Shown here piece after piece: positions 13,258 through 20,312 of a DNA stretch of 24,372 nucleotides. Source of the stretch: CAYPEL01 sp964409635 (GTDB taxonomy: Bacteria > Pseudomonadota > Gammaproteobacteria > DSM-19610); NCBI GenBank assembly GCA_964409635.1, contig CAYPEL010000024.1:1-24372 (forward strand), read 5' to 3'. Within the stretch, counting starts at the first letter, position 1. Every line of letters starts with the position of its first letter. The translations under genes were made by a program, and so were the position numbers. The notes beneath the pieces were generated by a model that saw only the letters and a list, made by a program, of their open reading frames with translations, did not search any database and was not told the origin of the DNA.

Positions 13258-15333
13258 ATGTATACGCAGTATTATGGATTCTCTGAGCGGCCTTTCTCAT
13301 TGCTGCCTGATCCCGACTATTTATTTTTTAGCAGCCAGCACCATGCTGCCTTGGCCATGCTTGAAACAGCGGTTATTAATGGCTCGGGGTTTTTCATGCT
13401 CAGCGGAGAAATTGGTGCAGGAAAAACCACCTTGCTGAGAGAGCTGCTAAACCGGCTCGATGATAATATAACTGTAGGTTTGGTCAGTAACACACACGCA
13501 TCTTTTGGCAATCTGATGCAATGGATTTTATCGGCCTACGGAATGGTGCCGGTAAGCAACGACAGAGTTGAGCAACATCAGCAGTTTGTTGATTTCTTGA
13601 TCGGCGAATATGCCAAGAAGAAACACACCTTGCTAATAATAGATGAAGCTCAACAGTTAACACCTGAAGCAATGGACGAACTGCGCCTGCTTTCCAATAT
13701 TAACTCTGATAAAGATTTTCTTTTGCAGATAGTAATTGCGGGGCAGCATGAACTGCGGGACAAGCTGCGTACGCCCGAGCTTAGACAGTTCGCACAAAGA
13801 ATTTCCATTGACTATCACCTTGAATACCTTGATCTACCTAATACGCATAAATACATAAAGCACAGGCTGCAACACGCAGGTGGAGACCCTGATTTATTTG
13901 ACGAGTCTGCCTGTGATGCGGTGTTTGAAAATACCGGTGGTGTGCCACGCTTGATTAACCGGCTCTGTGATTTTTGCCTGGTATACGGCTATGCCGAAGA
14001 AATGAAAACTATAAGCGACCACACAGTTTATGCCGTGATGGAAGGTAACCAAACGGGTGGATTTATTCATATGAGGAATGGCGCTGGCGCGCAAGATTCA
14101 CTCTATGATCAATCCGATACAAGAGAACCGATATTTACAGCCTCTAAGGACGAATTAAAAGCAGAGGATTTAACTGTACTGAATGACGAAATAGAGCCGT
14201 TAGATGTGTTTAGTGACCCGGGATTAAATGAACCTGGTATTGAATCGTTTGATGGGTTCGATAAGAACGATCCTGAGTCCCAATGGACAAGTGATGGGTA
14301 TCAAATTAACACGGCTGAATCCCGTGAGGTAGACGATCGGTTTTTAATACTGGATGAGGATGAAACTGTAGTACAACCGCATACTAACGTCGTGGGGCAG
14401 GATGCAGCGAAAATGCAAAATAGACGGGTTATGTTGCCTATTCTCTTAATCGGTATTTTTTCTGTAACATCTATCATTGCTATATTGGATATTACCAATC
14501 GCACCCCGGAGTTTATGTCTGAAATCAAGCACAATATTTATAATTTATATGCTGATACGTTTCAGTTGCCTAAAAAATCTGAGCGGATTGCAAATAATGA
14601 TAAGGCTGACTTTGCAAGTATGCAAACTGTCCCAACGCAGGATAAATCAATATCTCGTGGTGGTGATCCAGAAGCCACAGGTAGTGGCATAGACAGTATT
14701 TCCAGCCACCCTGTGGTGACTGGACAAGCGGGTATAGCGATAGAGAGTAAAGAAGCAAGCCGGTCGGCAGCACCTCTTGATAATGATATCGGGCAAACAG
14801 ACTTTCTACGAGATGAAATACAGGAAGCAGTTAATGAATATAAGAGAGCATCAGACGCTACGAGTATTGTAGATTTAATTAATAAAGAGGCGGAATCATT
14901 AGTGGTTGGTAACAGGTTGAAACAAAATGAACAACAAGTAACAGCTGTAAAGCTTGTAGAACCTGAAAATAAATTACCAGAAACTATAGAAACTGATAAA
15001 AATCAGGCGGGGATGCCCAACGATAACCTGCAAAAATTTCAAAACTCTAAAACACCGCAAAATGGGGTGGACAGTAATCCCCGGGAAAAGCTCGTAAAAT
15101 ATAAAAGTCCGGAAGTTATTAAGCAGGAAAAAGTCACAGAAAGCGTTGTCAATAGGCAGATTAAACGGAAAAATAAGCCTGTACCACGAGCGGTCACAGA
15201 CGATAGTGTGGCAGTACGGCGTGCAGCAGCGCGTGCTGCATTAAAGAGAGATAGTGCGCGTCTTACACCACCACTTCAGGGAACTGTGGGGAATAGTGCA
15301 GTAGAAAAAGATAATAACAGTATACTTCAATAA
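13258..15333 (+). CDS. ExeA/GspA-like AAA+ ATPase with transmembrane segment and long unrecognised C-terminal region
   Basis: 691 residues. Residues 1-270 are an ExeA-type AAA ATPase: the opening YYGFSERPFSLLPDPDYLFF is the hallmark of the family, Walker A GEIGAGKTT at 50-58, Walker B LLIIDEAQQL with Asp129 and Glu130, sensor region LRLLSNINSDKDFLLQIVIAGQ and the C-terminal lid GGVPRLINRLCDFCLV. An acidic linker follows (~275-385), then one transmembrane helix at ~390-412 (VMLPILLIGIFSVTSIIAIL). The remaining ~280 residues should be periplasmic; they are polar and repeat-poor, and no peptidoglycan-binding domain of the GspA kind is recognisable; the end is basic and alanine-rich (AVRRAAARAALKR). 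Relatives serve type II secretion, MSHA pili or exopolysaccharide export; no such genes adjoin. AAGGG stands 8 nt before ATG. ATPase assignment firm, pathway unknown. Confidence 0.85.
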   Translation: MYTQYYGFSERPFSLLPDPDYLFFSSQHHAALAMLETAVINGSGFFMLSGEIGAGKTTLLRELLNRLDDNITVGLVSNTHASFGNLMQWILSAYGMVPVSNDRVEQHQQFVDFLIGEYAKKKHTLLIIDEAQQLTPEAMDELRLLSNINSDKDFLLQIVIAGQHELRDKLRTPELRQFAQRISIDYHLEYLDLPNTHKYIKHRLQHAGGDPDLFDESACDAVFENTGGVPRLINRLCDFCLVYGYAEEMKTISDHTVYAVMEGNQTGGFIHMRNGAGAQDSLYDQSDTREPIFTASKDELKAEDLTVLNDEIEPLDVFSDPGLNEPGIESFDGFDKNDPESQWTSDGYQINTAESREVDDRFLILDEDETVVQPHTNVVGQDAAKMQNRRVMLPILLIGIFSVTSIIAILDITNRTPEFMSEIKHNIYNLYADTFQLPKKSERIANNDKADFASMQTVPTQDKSISRGGDPEATGSGIDSISSHPVVTGQAGIAIESKEASRSAAPLDNDIGQTDFLRDEIQEAVNEYKRASDATSIVDLINKEAESLVVGNRLKQNEQQVTAVKLVEPENKLPETIETDKNQAGMPNDNLQKFQNSKTPQNGVDSNPREKLVKYKSPEVIKQEKVTESVVNRQIKRKNKPVPRAVTDDSVAVRRAAARAALKRDSARLTPPLQGTVGNSAVEKDNNSILQ

Positions 15334-15409
15334 TTATTATTTTTTCTGGGTTAAAATATCTGCAACATCTGTAGAGAATTGCAGGCCAGGGGTAGTGGCT
15401 TCATTTCTG

Positions 15410-16003
15410 TTAGCTATTTAATGCTATTCCTAGCTCCGAAAAATTTCGCGCTGCGTATTTTATATTGACGGGTTCGCCGAGTTGCCTGCTGACCTGGTTC
15501 GTCGAAAAAATCCCACGGATTGCTTCAGTGTCTGTCCGCGGGTGGGTGTCAGTCACCAGTGCGTGCTGACGCCCGCAGTTTTGTAAAGTGATGATAATGT
15601 CCCCAACTCGTGAAGCCATTACCCTGTTAAGTGATAACACTTCAAGTTCTTGGTAAGGCGTCATGATATCACCCACTTCAATTTCTGCATGACGTAAATT
15701 ACGCTCTTGATTGAGGCGGATAGGTTTTTCACCCAGGATATCAGTCGCGGTTATCAGGCCGACAAGTAGCTCATCCCGATTCATGACAAAAATCAAGCGA
15801 ACTCGCTCTTCTTTCATGGTTTCCAGGGCTTCGTCAATCGTGTTGTACGGCGACATGGTGATTGCTGGCTCATCCCGTAGATCTGTCATGACAAGTATTG
15901 CAGGGCTTGCCGGCTTAACGGGGTAATTTGATTTATGTTTGCAATTGAACACGCCTATCGGTGTGCGGAGCAGACGTGCGCGAATTGGATTGTAGTTAGC
16001 CAT
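15410..16003 (-). CDS. CBS-domain pair protein
   Basis: 197 residues. Two CBS motifs can be followed: the first from ITMSPYNTIDEALETMKEERVRLIFVMNRDELLVGLITATDILG (~50-95), the second from DIMTPYQELEVLSLNRVMASRVGDIIITLQNCGRQHALVTD...EAIRGIFSTNQVSRQLG (~112-180). Such pairs bind adenosyl nucleotides and serve as sensors; there is no attached effector domain. The 30-40 residue N-terminus is not recognised. TGGAGG is 7 nt before ATG 16003, giving a secure start. The minus-strand gene lies downstream of the small unknown gene at 16093-16404, 89 bp away, and converges with the ExeA-like gene 76 bp away. Function is unspecified. Confidence 0.85.
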   Translation of the reverse strand: MANYNPIRARLLRTPIGVFNCKHKSNYPVKPASPAILVMTDLRDEPAITMSPYNTIDEALETMKEERVRLIFVMNRDELLVGLITATDILGEKPIRLNQERNLRHAEIEVGDIMTPYQELEVLSLNRVMASRVGDIIITLQNCGRQHALVTDTHPRTDTEAIRGIFSTNQVSRQLGEPVNIKYAARNFSELGIALNS

Positions 16004-16092
16004 AGTAGCCTCCAGTGCTATTTTAAACTTATAGACTAAGTTGGAGGTGTTTTCCAGATTATTGCTAATTCCGCTAAGCTTGCTCTTGGTGG

Positions 16093-16404
16093 CTAACCTT
16101 GTTTTACATCGAGATATTCGCGCTGGATAGCCGTCTCAAGTGCCTGTGCGCCTGCGACACATTCATCGTAGGCCACCCGCAAATGTCGTAATTTCTCGAC
16201 CTGGTTTGACGAGAGTAGCTCTCCATTTGTATCCGCGCTTAAATCGATCAGCGTTTTCAGATACGCAGCGCGTGCGTTGGCAACCATCTTCAAGACCGGG
16301 CGTAAGCCTTTGATCGTTAATTCGGGGATGACAGGATTAATGACTTCCTGATTGATTGTGCGGATTGCCTGTTCCAGCTCCAGCAATAATCTGTTGTTAT
16401 TCAT
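16093..16404 (-). CDS. Hypothetical small helical protein
   Basis: 103 residues, not recognised. The composition is that of an all-helical cytoplasmic protein: LLLELEQAIRTINQEV at the start, a middle helix VLKMVANARAAYLKTLIDLS, and SSNQVEKLRHLRVAYDECVAGAQALETAIQREYLDV at the end with regular hydrophobic spacing. There is no signal peptide and no metal or nucleotide motif. The ribosome site is weak; a 6-bp-arm hairpin sits 12 nt before the start codon. It lies between the TlpA-like gene (99 bp upstream) and the CBS gene (89 bp downstream), all on the minus strand, so it could be co-transcribed with either. Confidence 0.7.
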   Translation of the reverse strand: MNNNRLLLELEQAIRTINQEVINPVIPELTIKGLRPVLKMVANARAAYLKTLIDLSADTNGELLSSNQVEKLRHLRVAYDECVAGAQALETAIQREYLDVKQG

Positions 16405-16430
16405 GAAAACTTAATCGGCTGTGTCAGCCG
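16405..16430 (-). terminator. Hairpin between TlpA-like gene and small hypothetical gene
   Basis: CGGCTG (16416-16421) and CAGCCG (16425-16430) form a perfect 6-bp stem around a 3-nt loop; on the minus strand it is followed by ATTAAGTTTTC and then the ATG at 16404. It may be a weak terminator for the TlpA operon, or a translation-controlling stem for the small gene. The U-tract is short and displaced. Confidence 0.4.
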
Positions 16431-16503
16431 AAAGCTTGATAGCCGTCAAAGATAAATAAATATCCTTTTAATTACAATGGTTTGGGTGATGAAGCAAGCG
16501 GTT

Positions 16504-17058
16504 TTATTCCTGTAACAGTTGCCTGATTAATTTTTTAACTTCAGGGTGATGAAAGTCGCGGCCGCCGACAGCCCGAAACCGTATTAGCCCTGCTTTATCG
16601 ATGAGATAGGTCGTTGGCAGGCCATTGACCTTATAAGCCTGGGATACACTGCTATCGGTATCGAAAAGGATCCTGAAGGTAGGATCGACTTCAAGCTGGC
16701 CGGTGTAGGCAAAGACGTGGTCGGCATTTTCCATCTGGTTAATGGCAATTACGGCAAATTCATCCGCTTTTAAACTCTGATGGAGTTGTTCCATGGAGGG
16801 CATTTCACGCCGGCAGGGCGGGCACCAGGTGGCCCAGAAATTCAGCAATATGACCTTGCCCCGGTAGTCACTCAGGCTGTGGTTGTTTTCATCCATGTCC
16901 AGTAAATTAAAAGCAGGGGCTGGAATGGGTTGCTTAAGTGCGGTTAACTGGTAGCCCAGTTCCGGTTGTTGCCAGTCTGCACTGACTGGAGGCAGAATAA
17001 GGGCGGCCATGAGGCTAAACAGCAAGGTCGCTGAAATAGTTCTATTAGGGCGCTTCAT
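16504..17058 (-). CDS. TlpA-like periplasmic thioredoxin
   Basis: 184 residues from ATG 17058. A signal peptide (residues 1-27, SATLLFSLMAALILPPVSA) leads to a TlpA/ResA-type thioredoxin fold: PAPAFNLLDMDENNHSLSDYRGKVILLNFWATWCPPC, redox pair Cys79-Pro-Pro-Cys82, the VNGLPTTYLID cis-proline segment and a closing GGRDFHHPEVKKLIRQL. It is expected to handle disulfides in the periplasm; relatives act in cytochrome c maturation. Longer in-frame starts exist, but only 17058 gives a clean signal peptide. It overlaps the end of the upstream unknown gene by 14 nt, so the two are surely co-transcribed and a shared role is likely. Its own ribosome site is weak, consistent with coupling. Confidence 0.87.
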   Translation of the reverse strand: MKRPNRTISATLLFSLMAALILPPVSADWQQPELGYQLTALKQPIPAPAFNLLDMDENNHSLSDYRGKVILLNFWATWCPPCRREMPSMEQLHQSLKADEFAVIAINQMENADHVFAYTGQLEVDPTFRILFDTDSSVSQAYKVNGLPTTYLIDKAGLIRFRAVGGRDFHHPEVKKLIRQLLQE

Positions 17059-17644
17059 CGGGTGCACACTGAAGATTTTTAATGTTGCCGGTATAAATTT
17101 TGTCATCAAGCGTCCAGCTATAAAAGAAGTTAAATGTGCTTTCTCGGGGTAATTTAATGGTCGTAAAGCCTTGCTGCCAATCACCCACCTCAAACACACC
17201 CTGATCTGGTAATAGCGTCCATGAAAATGTAATACCAGCTGTACGCCATTGTTCCAGCCAAAGCGTTTTGGTCTTTATCCGCTGCTTGTTGGATTTGTTG
17301 CCAGCCTGGTAATACCAGTCATCAACCCGGTAATTTAACCGCTGTTGCGATGTGTTTTTAATGATCGTGCCGAAAACACAGTAGGCGGCGATTTTTTCTA
17401 TTTCAGCCTTGGGAAAGCCATGAGAGCCATAGATGGCACGTACAAAATCCGGAAGCAATTGTATTAATTCAATACTGAACCCGGAATCAATGGCTGTCCA
17501 GGTTTTTAGGCCGGTTTCCTTGTTGGTATGAACCTGTACATCCGTTGCATGGGCGGGTGTAATAATTTGGCCGAAAAGTAGACTATTTGCTACCAATAGC
17601 TTTAAGGGGAGCTGACGTATATTCTTGAGCTGGAAAGCGTGCAT
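17045..17644 (-). CDS. Hypothetical exported protein coupled to TlpA-like gene
   Basis: 199 residues, not recognised as a named family. The first ~33 residues form a signal peptide (LKLLVANSLLFGQIITPAHA). The mature part is beta-rich with many aromatic residues (YRVDDWYYQAG, LWLEQWRTAGITFSW, FFYSWTLDDKIYTG) and two cysteines: one in IAAYCVFGTIIKN, one near the C-terminus in NLQC. The cysteine pair and the overlapping TlpA-type redox gene suggest that this protein may be the client or partner of the thioredoxin; that is inference. The ribosome site before ATG 17644 is poor. First gene of a two-gene minus-strand operon. Confidence 0.75.
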   Translation of the reverse strand: MHAFQLKNIRQLPLKLLVANSLLFGQIITPAHATDVQVHTNKETGLKTWTAIDSGFSIELIQLLPDFVRAIYGSHGFPKAEIEKIAAYCVFGTIIKNTSQQRLNYRVDDWYYQAGNKSNKQRIKTKTLWLEQWRTAGITFSWTLLPDQGVFEVGDWQQGFTTIKLPRESTFNFFYSWTLDDKIYTGNIKNLQCAPDEAP

Positions 17645-17751
17645 CTTTTAATTCTATTGTATATCACTCAAATTAGTAAATAGTCCGCATCAGAACCTCA
17701 ATATGCTGAAGGCAGCTATAATTTTCTGTAGTATCAGATCAGAGGAACACT

Positions 17752-17790
17752 ATGAAATCAAATCAGCAGGCTGGATGATATCCTTTAACG
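17752..17790 (+). other. Upstream start with strong RBS leading into in-frame TGA before DUF3014 gene
   Basis: ATG 17752 has AGAGGA 5 nt upstream, the best translation start in the region. It reads MKSNQQAG, meets TGA (17776-17778), and then continues in the same frame (TAT CCT TTA ACG) straight into the DUF3014 ATG at 17791, which has no ribosome site of its own. Either TGA replaced a TGG tryptophan codon by mutation or error, or the short frame works as a leader with re-initiation. Confidence 0.6.
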
Positions 17791-18645
17791 ATGAAAGATA
17801 TTCTCTTGGTGTTGGCTTTTCTGTTCGTGGTGGCGGGCGCCGTCGCGGCCTATCAATATATCACCGGTGAAAATACACCGGTGATTGAACAGATATCCAG
17901 TGAGGATAGTATACCTGAAAGCCCAATTGAGACACCGATCATCCGTTTTCCGGTACCCGCACGGCCGGAAACCATTGAGCCTGCAATACCAAACAAGCGT
18001 GATGATATTCCCGTACAGGAAGAAGAGAGTGCGCAGGTTCAGGCTACAGAAACAGCTCAGAGCTTACCCGGCCTCGATGAAAGTGATAATCATGTGCTTG
18101 AATCATTGTCCGCACTGATCGCGAATAAGGCTTTCAGCTCACTCTTTAACATAAACTACATAATAAGACGTTTTGTGACGACTGTTGATAACCTGTCCCG
18201 TAAATCCATACCCCGGAAATACCTCAGTACGTTACCGGTAGCAGGCCAGTTACAGACAGCGACTGATGGTGGTGTGTTATACCTGAACGAAAATAATTAT
18301 AATCGCTACCTGCCGTTGGTCAGATTGCTGGAATCAGTGGATATTGAGCAGCTGGTGTCAGTCTATATCCATTTTTACCCGTTGTTCCAGGTAGCCTATG
18401 AGGATCTTGGTTATCCCTCGGCGTATTTCAACGACCGGCTCATCGATGTGATTGATCTGCTGCTGGCAACACCCGATATCTCGCGGCCAATCCAACTCGT
18501 CCGCCCACGTATTATGTATCAATATGCTGACCCGGAACTGGAAAAACTTGCCAGTGGACAGAAAATAATAATTAGGATGGGTCAGACTAACGCAGCTATT
18601 GTAAAAACAAGATTACTCATGGTTCGAAAATTGCTGGCACGATGA
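17791..18645 (+). CDS. DUF3014 domain-containing membrane-anchored protein
   Basis: 284 residues. One transmembrane helix at ~4-23 (ILLVLAFLFVVAGAVAAY), a proline/acid-rich linker (~30-95), then the DUF3014 domain: LPGLDESDNHVLESLSALI, INYIIRRFVTTVDNLSRKSIP, LNENNYNRYLPLVRLLESVD, YIHFYPLFQVAYEDLGYPSAYFNDRLIDVIDLLL and a final PRIMYQYADPELEKLASGQKIIIRMG. The domain, facing the periplasm, has no known activity. ATG 17791 is the first usable start after an in-frame TGA; a strong ribosome site belongs to ATG 17752, 39 nt upstream in the same frame, so the annotated N-terminus may be short by 13 residues if the TGA is an error. Divergent from the TlpA operon; 110 bp before the OmpA-like gene on the same strand. 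Confidence 0.85.
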   Translation: MKDILLVLAFLFVVAGAVAAYQYITGENTPVIEQISSEDSIPESPIETPIIRFPVPARPETIEPAIPNKRDDIPVQEEESAQVQATETAQSLPGLDESDNHVLESLSALIANKAFSSLFNINYIIRRFVTTVDNLSRKSIPRKYLSTLPVAGQLQTATDGGVLYLNENNYNRYLPLVRLLESVDIEQLVSVYIHFYPLFQVAYEDLGYPSAYFNDRLIDVIDLLLATPDISRPIQLVRPRIMYQYADPELEKLASGQKIIIRMGQTNAAIVKTRLLMVRKLLAR

Positions 18646-18683
18646 AATTGGATTATTCTTTCAAAACTAAAACTGCCTACAGC

Positions 18684-18712
18684 TTATTTCCTGGGCTAAT
18701 CGAGTATATAAT
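18684..18712 (+). promoter_or_regulatory. Possible sigma-70 promoter of the OmpA-like gene
   Basis: TATAAT at 18707-18712 is a perfect -10 hexamer; TTATTT at 18684-18689 stands 17 bp upstream as a weak -35. Transcription would start about 35 nt before ATG 18756. Confidence 0.4.
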
Positions 18713-18755
18713 CTGTTAGCTAGCCATGGTTGCATACAGTCTATTGGAGCTTGAT

Positions 18756-20258
18756 ATGAACAGAATACAAATTACGAGTGTATTTTTCATAGCTGTGTTG
18801 ATTTCGCCTTTTAGTCCATCAGCCTGGGGACAGGCAGAAAACACACAAAATGCTACGAGTAATCAATATCTTCCTGCCTATCCGCCAGGGCCATATGGTA
18901 GATACCCAGTTTATCTTCAGCCGGTCCCTTGGGGAGCGGCGCCAGGTTGGATGCCACCTCCCGTTTATCGGCAACCCCCCGTCAGACGTGCAGCAACGAC
19001 AGTATCTGATTCATCTAACATTAAATTTGAGGGTTTAAACACCCAAATTGAAACGCTGCATCAGGCGGTTAATAAGCAGCAAACAGAACTGGAAGAATTT
19101 CAGAAGAGTGCTGCTGTACAGCAAAAAGAGATAGATCAATTACTCGGCCAGGTTACCGAACGTGATGAACGGCTTGCAACCTTAGAATCCGAATTAATGA
19201 CAGTAACAGAAGCACTGGATACAGCCAAAATAGAATCTGTGACATCGCACGATAAATTTGCGGCTATGGAAGCACAGAATGAATTTTGCAACAGTGAAGT
19301 GGCTGGGTTAAATGACAAGATAGAACAGGAAGCTTTACTCATTACTGGAAAAAGCCAGGAGGTTTTAGCCGCTACGGAAAAGACCGATAGTTTAACCGGA
19401 GAGCTGTCAGCCTGTAACCGGCAATTAGCGAAACACAAAGAAGAGCTGGTAATAGCAAGAGCTGAAACAGCTAAGTTAGTGGCACGATTTGAGCCGGAAG
19501 CGTTACAAGCCACGGTAGACGTGCCAGACATAGTATCTGAGCAAACTCAGGGCGAACAGGGAATATCCGATGCAGTAACTGTGATGAATGACGGTGCTAA
19601 ATTAGGTATTACTGCCGCGAGTAATGCTATTAATATTTCAGAAGCTGAGCACGAGAGCCGGAACCCAGCAATAGCTCAACAATCTCTGGAAATAGACACG
19701 GAGGAGAATAGTAATTTAGCCACGCAGGAAATAGAACAAAATAATGCACAGGAACTGGTCGCGATTACGCCACAGGAAACTAGCAACGAAACCCTGACAG
19801 TTATCCCCGCCAATATAACCATGCCGGATTTTGACAGAGATGGCATCAACGACACCATTGATCTGTGCCTTGATACAAAACCAGACGCAAAAGTTGATAC
19901 ACTCGGCTGTAATTTGGGTCAGCCGATTGTCATGAACGGTGTTGCATTTTCCTATGACTCGCATGAGCTATCCGCTGGAGCACGCAGTATCCTGGATAAT
20001 ATTGCAAGCATATTGGAACAACGGCCGGATTTAAGGTTTGAAGTGGCGGGGCATACAGATGCACAGGGTGATTCTCATTATAATAAATGGCTCTCAGGCC
20101 TCAGGGCGCATGCTGTTAGGGATTATTTGATTGTGAAAGGACTGCTGGAAGAGAACTTGCTCGCCAACGGCTATGGCGCAGAACACCCGATAGTCACTAA
20201 TGATACCCGGGATGGTTTGAGGATTAACCGGCGGGTTGAACTGCGTCGCCTGGAATGA
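18756..20258 (+). CDS. OmpA-family protein with coiled coil and thrombospondin type 3 repeat
   Basis: 500 residues from ATG 18756 (TTGGAG upstream; an in-frame ATG 30 nt earlier lacks a ribosome site and would spoil the signal peptide). Layout: signal peptide (~1-25), a proline/tyrosine-rich segment (PAYPPGPYGRYPVYLQPVPW, ~37-75), a long glutamine/glutamate-rich coiled coil (~90-240), an acidic linker, one TSP3-like calcium loop DFDRDGINDTIDLC (~358-371), and an OmpA C-terminal domain (~395-500) with GHTDAQGDSHYNKWLSGLRA, whose Asp and Arg bind diaminopimelate in relatives, and NRRVELRRLE. No beta barrel is visible, so it is likely a periplasmic or outer-membrane-associated peptidoglycan tether in which the coiled coil spans distance. 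Converges with the M48 protease gene. Confidence 0.9.
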   Translation: MNRIQITSVFFIAVLISPFSPSAWGQAENTQNATSNQYLPAYPPGPYGRYPVYLQPVPWGAAPGWMPPPVYRQPPVRRAATTVSDSSNIKFEGLNTQIETLHQAVNKQQTELEEFQKSAAVQQKEIDQLLGQVTERDERLATLESELMTVTEALDTAKIESVTSHDKFAAMEAQNEFCNSEVAGLNDKIEQEALLITGKSQEVLAATEKTDSLTGELSACNRQLAKHKEELVIARAETAKLVARFEPEALQATVDVPDIVSEQTQGEQGISDAVTVMNDGAKLGITAASNAINISEAEHESRNPAIAQQSLEIDTEENSNLATQEIEQNNAQELVAITPQETSNETLTVIPANITMPDFDRDGINDTIDLCLDTKPDAKVDTLGCNLGQPIVMNGVAFSYDSHELSAGARSILDNIASILEQRPDLRFEVAGHTDAQGDSHYNKWLSGLRAHAVRDYLIVKGLLEENLLANGYGAEHPIVTNDTRDGLRINRRVELRRLE

Positions 20259-20312
20259 TGCTACAGGTCGATTAGCTGATAAAATTATTGGCTGTATATG
20301 CTCGGCATACTG

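Noticed and set aside
13258..15333. Calling the ExeA-like gene gspA or mshM
   Set aside because: There are no type II secretion or MSHA genes next to it and no peptidoglycan-binding domain was found, so a specific symbol is not justified.
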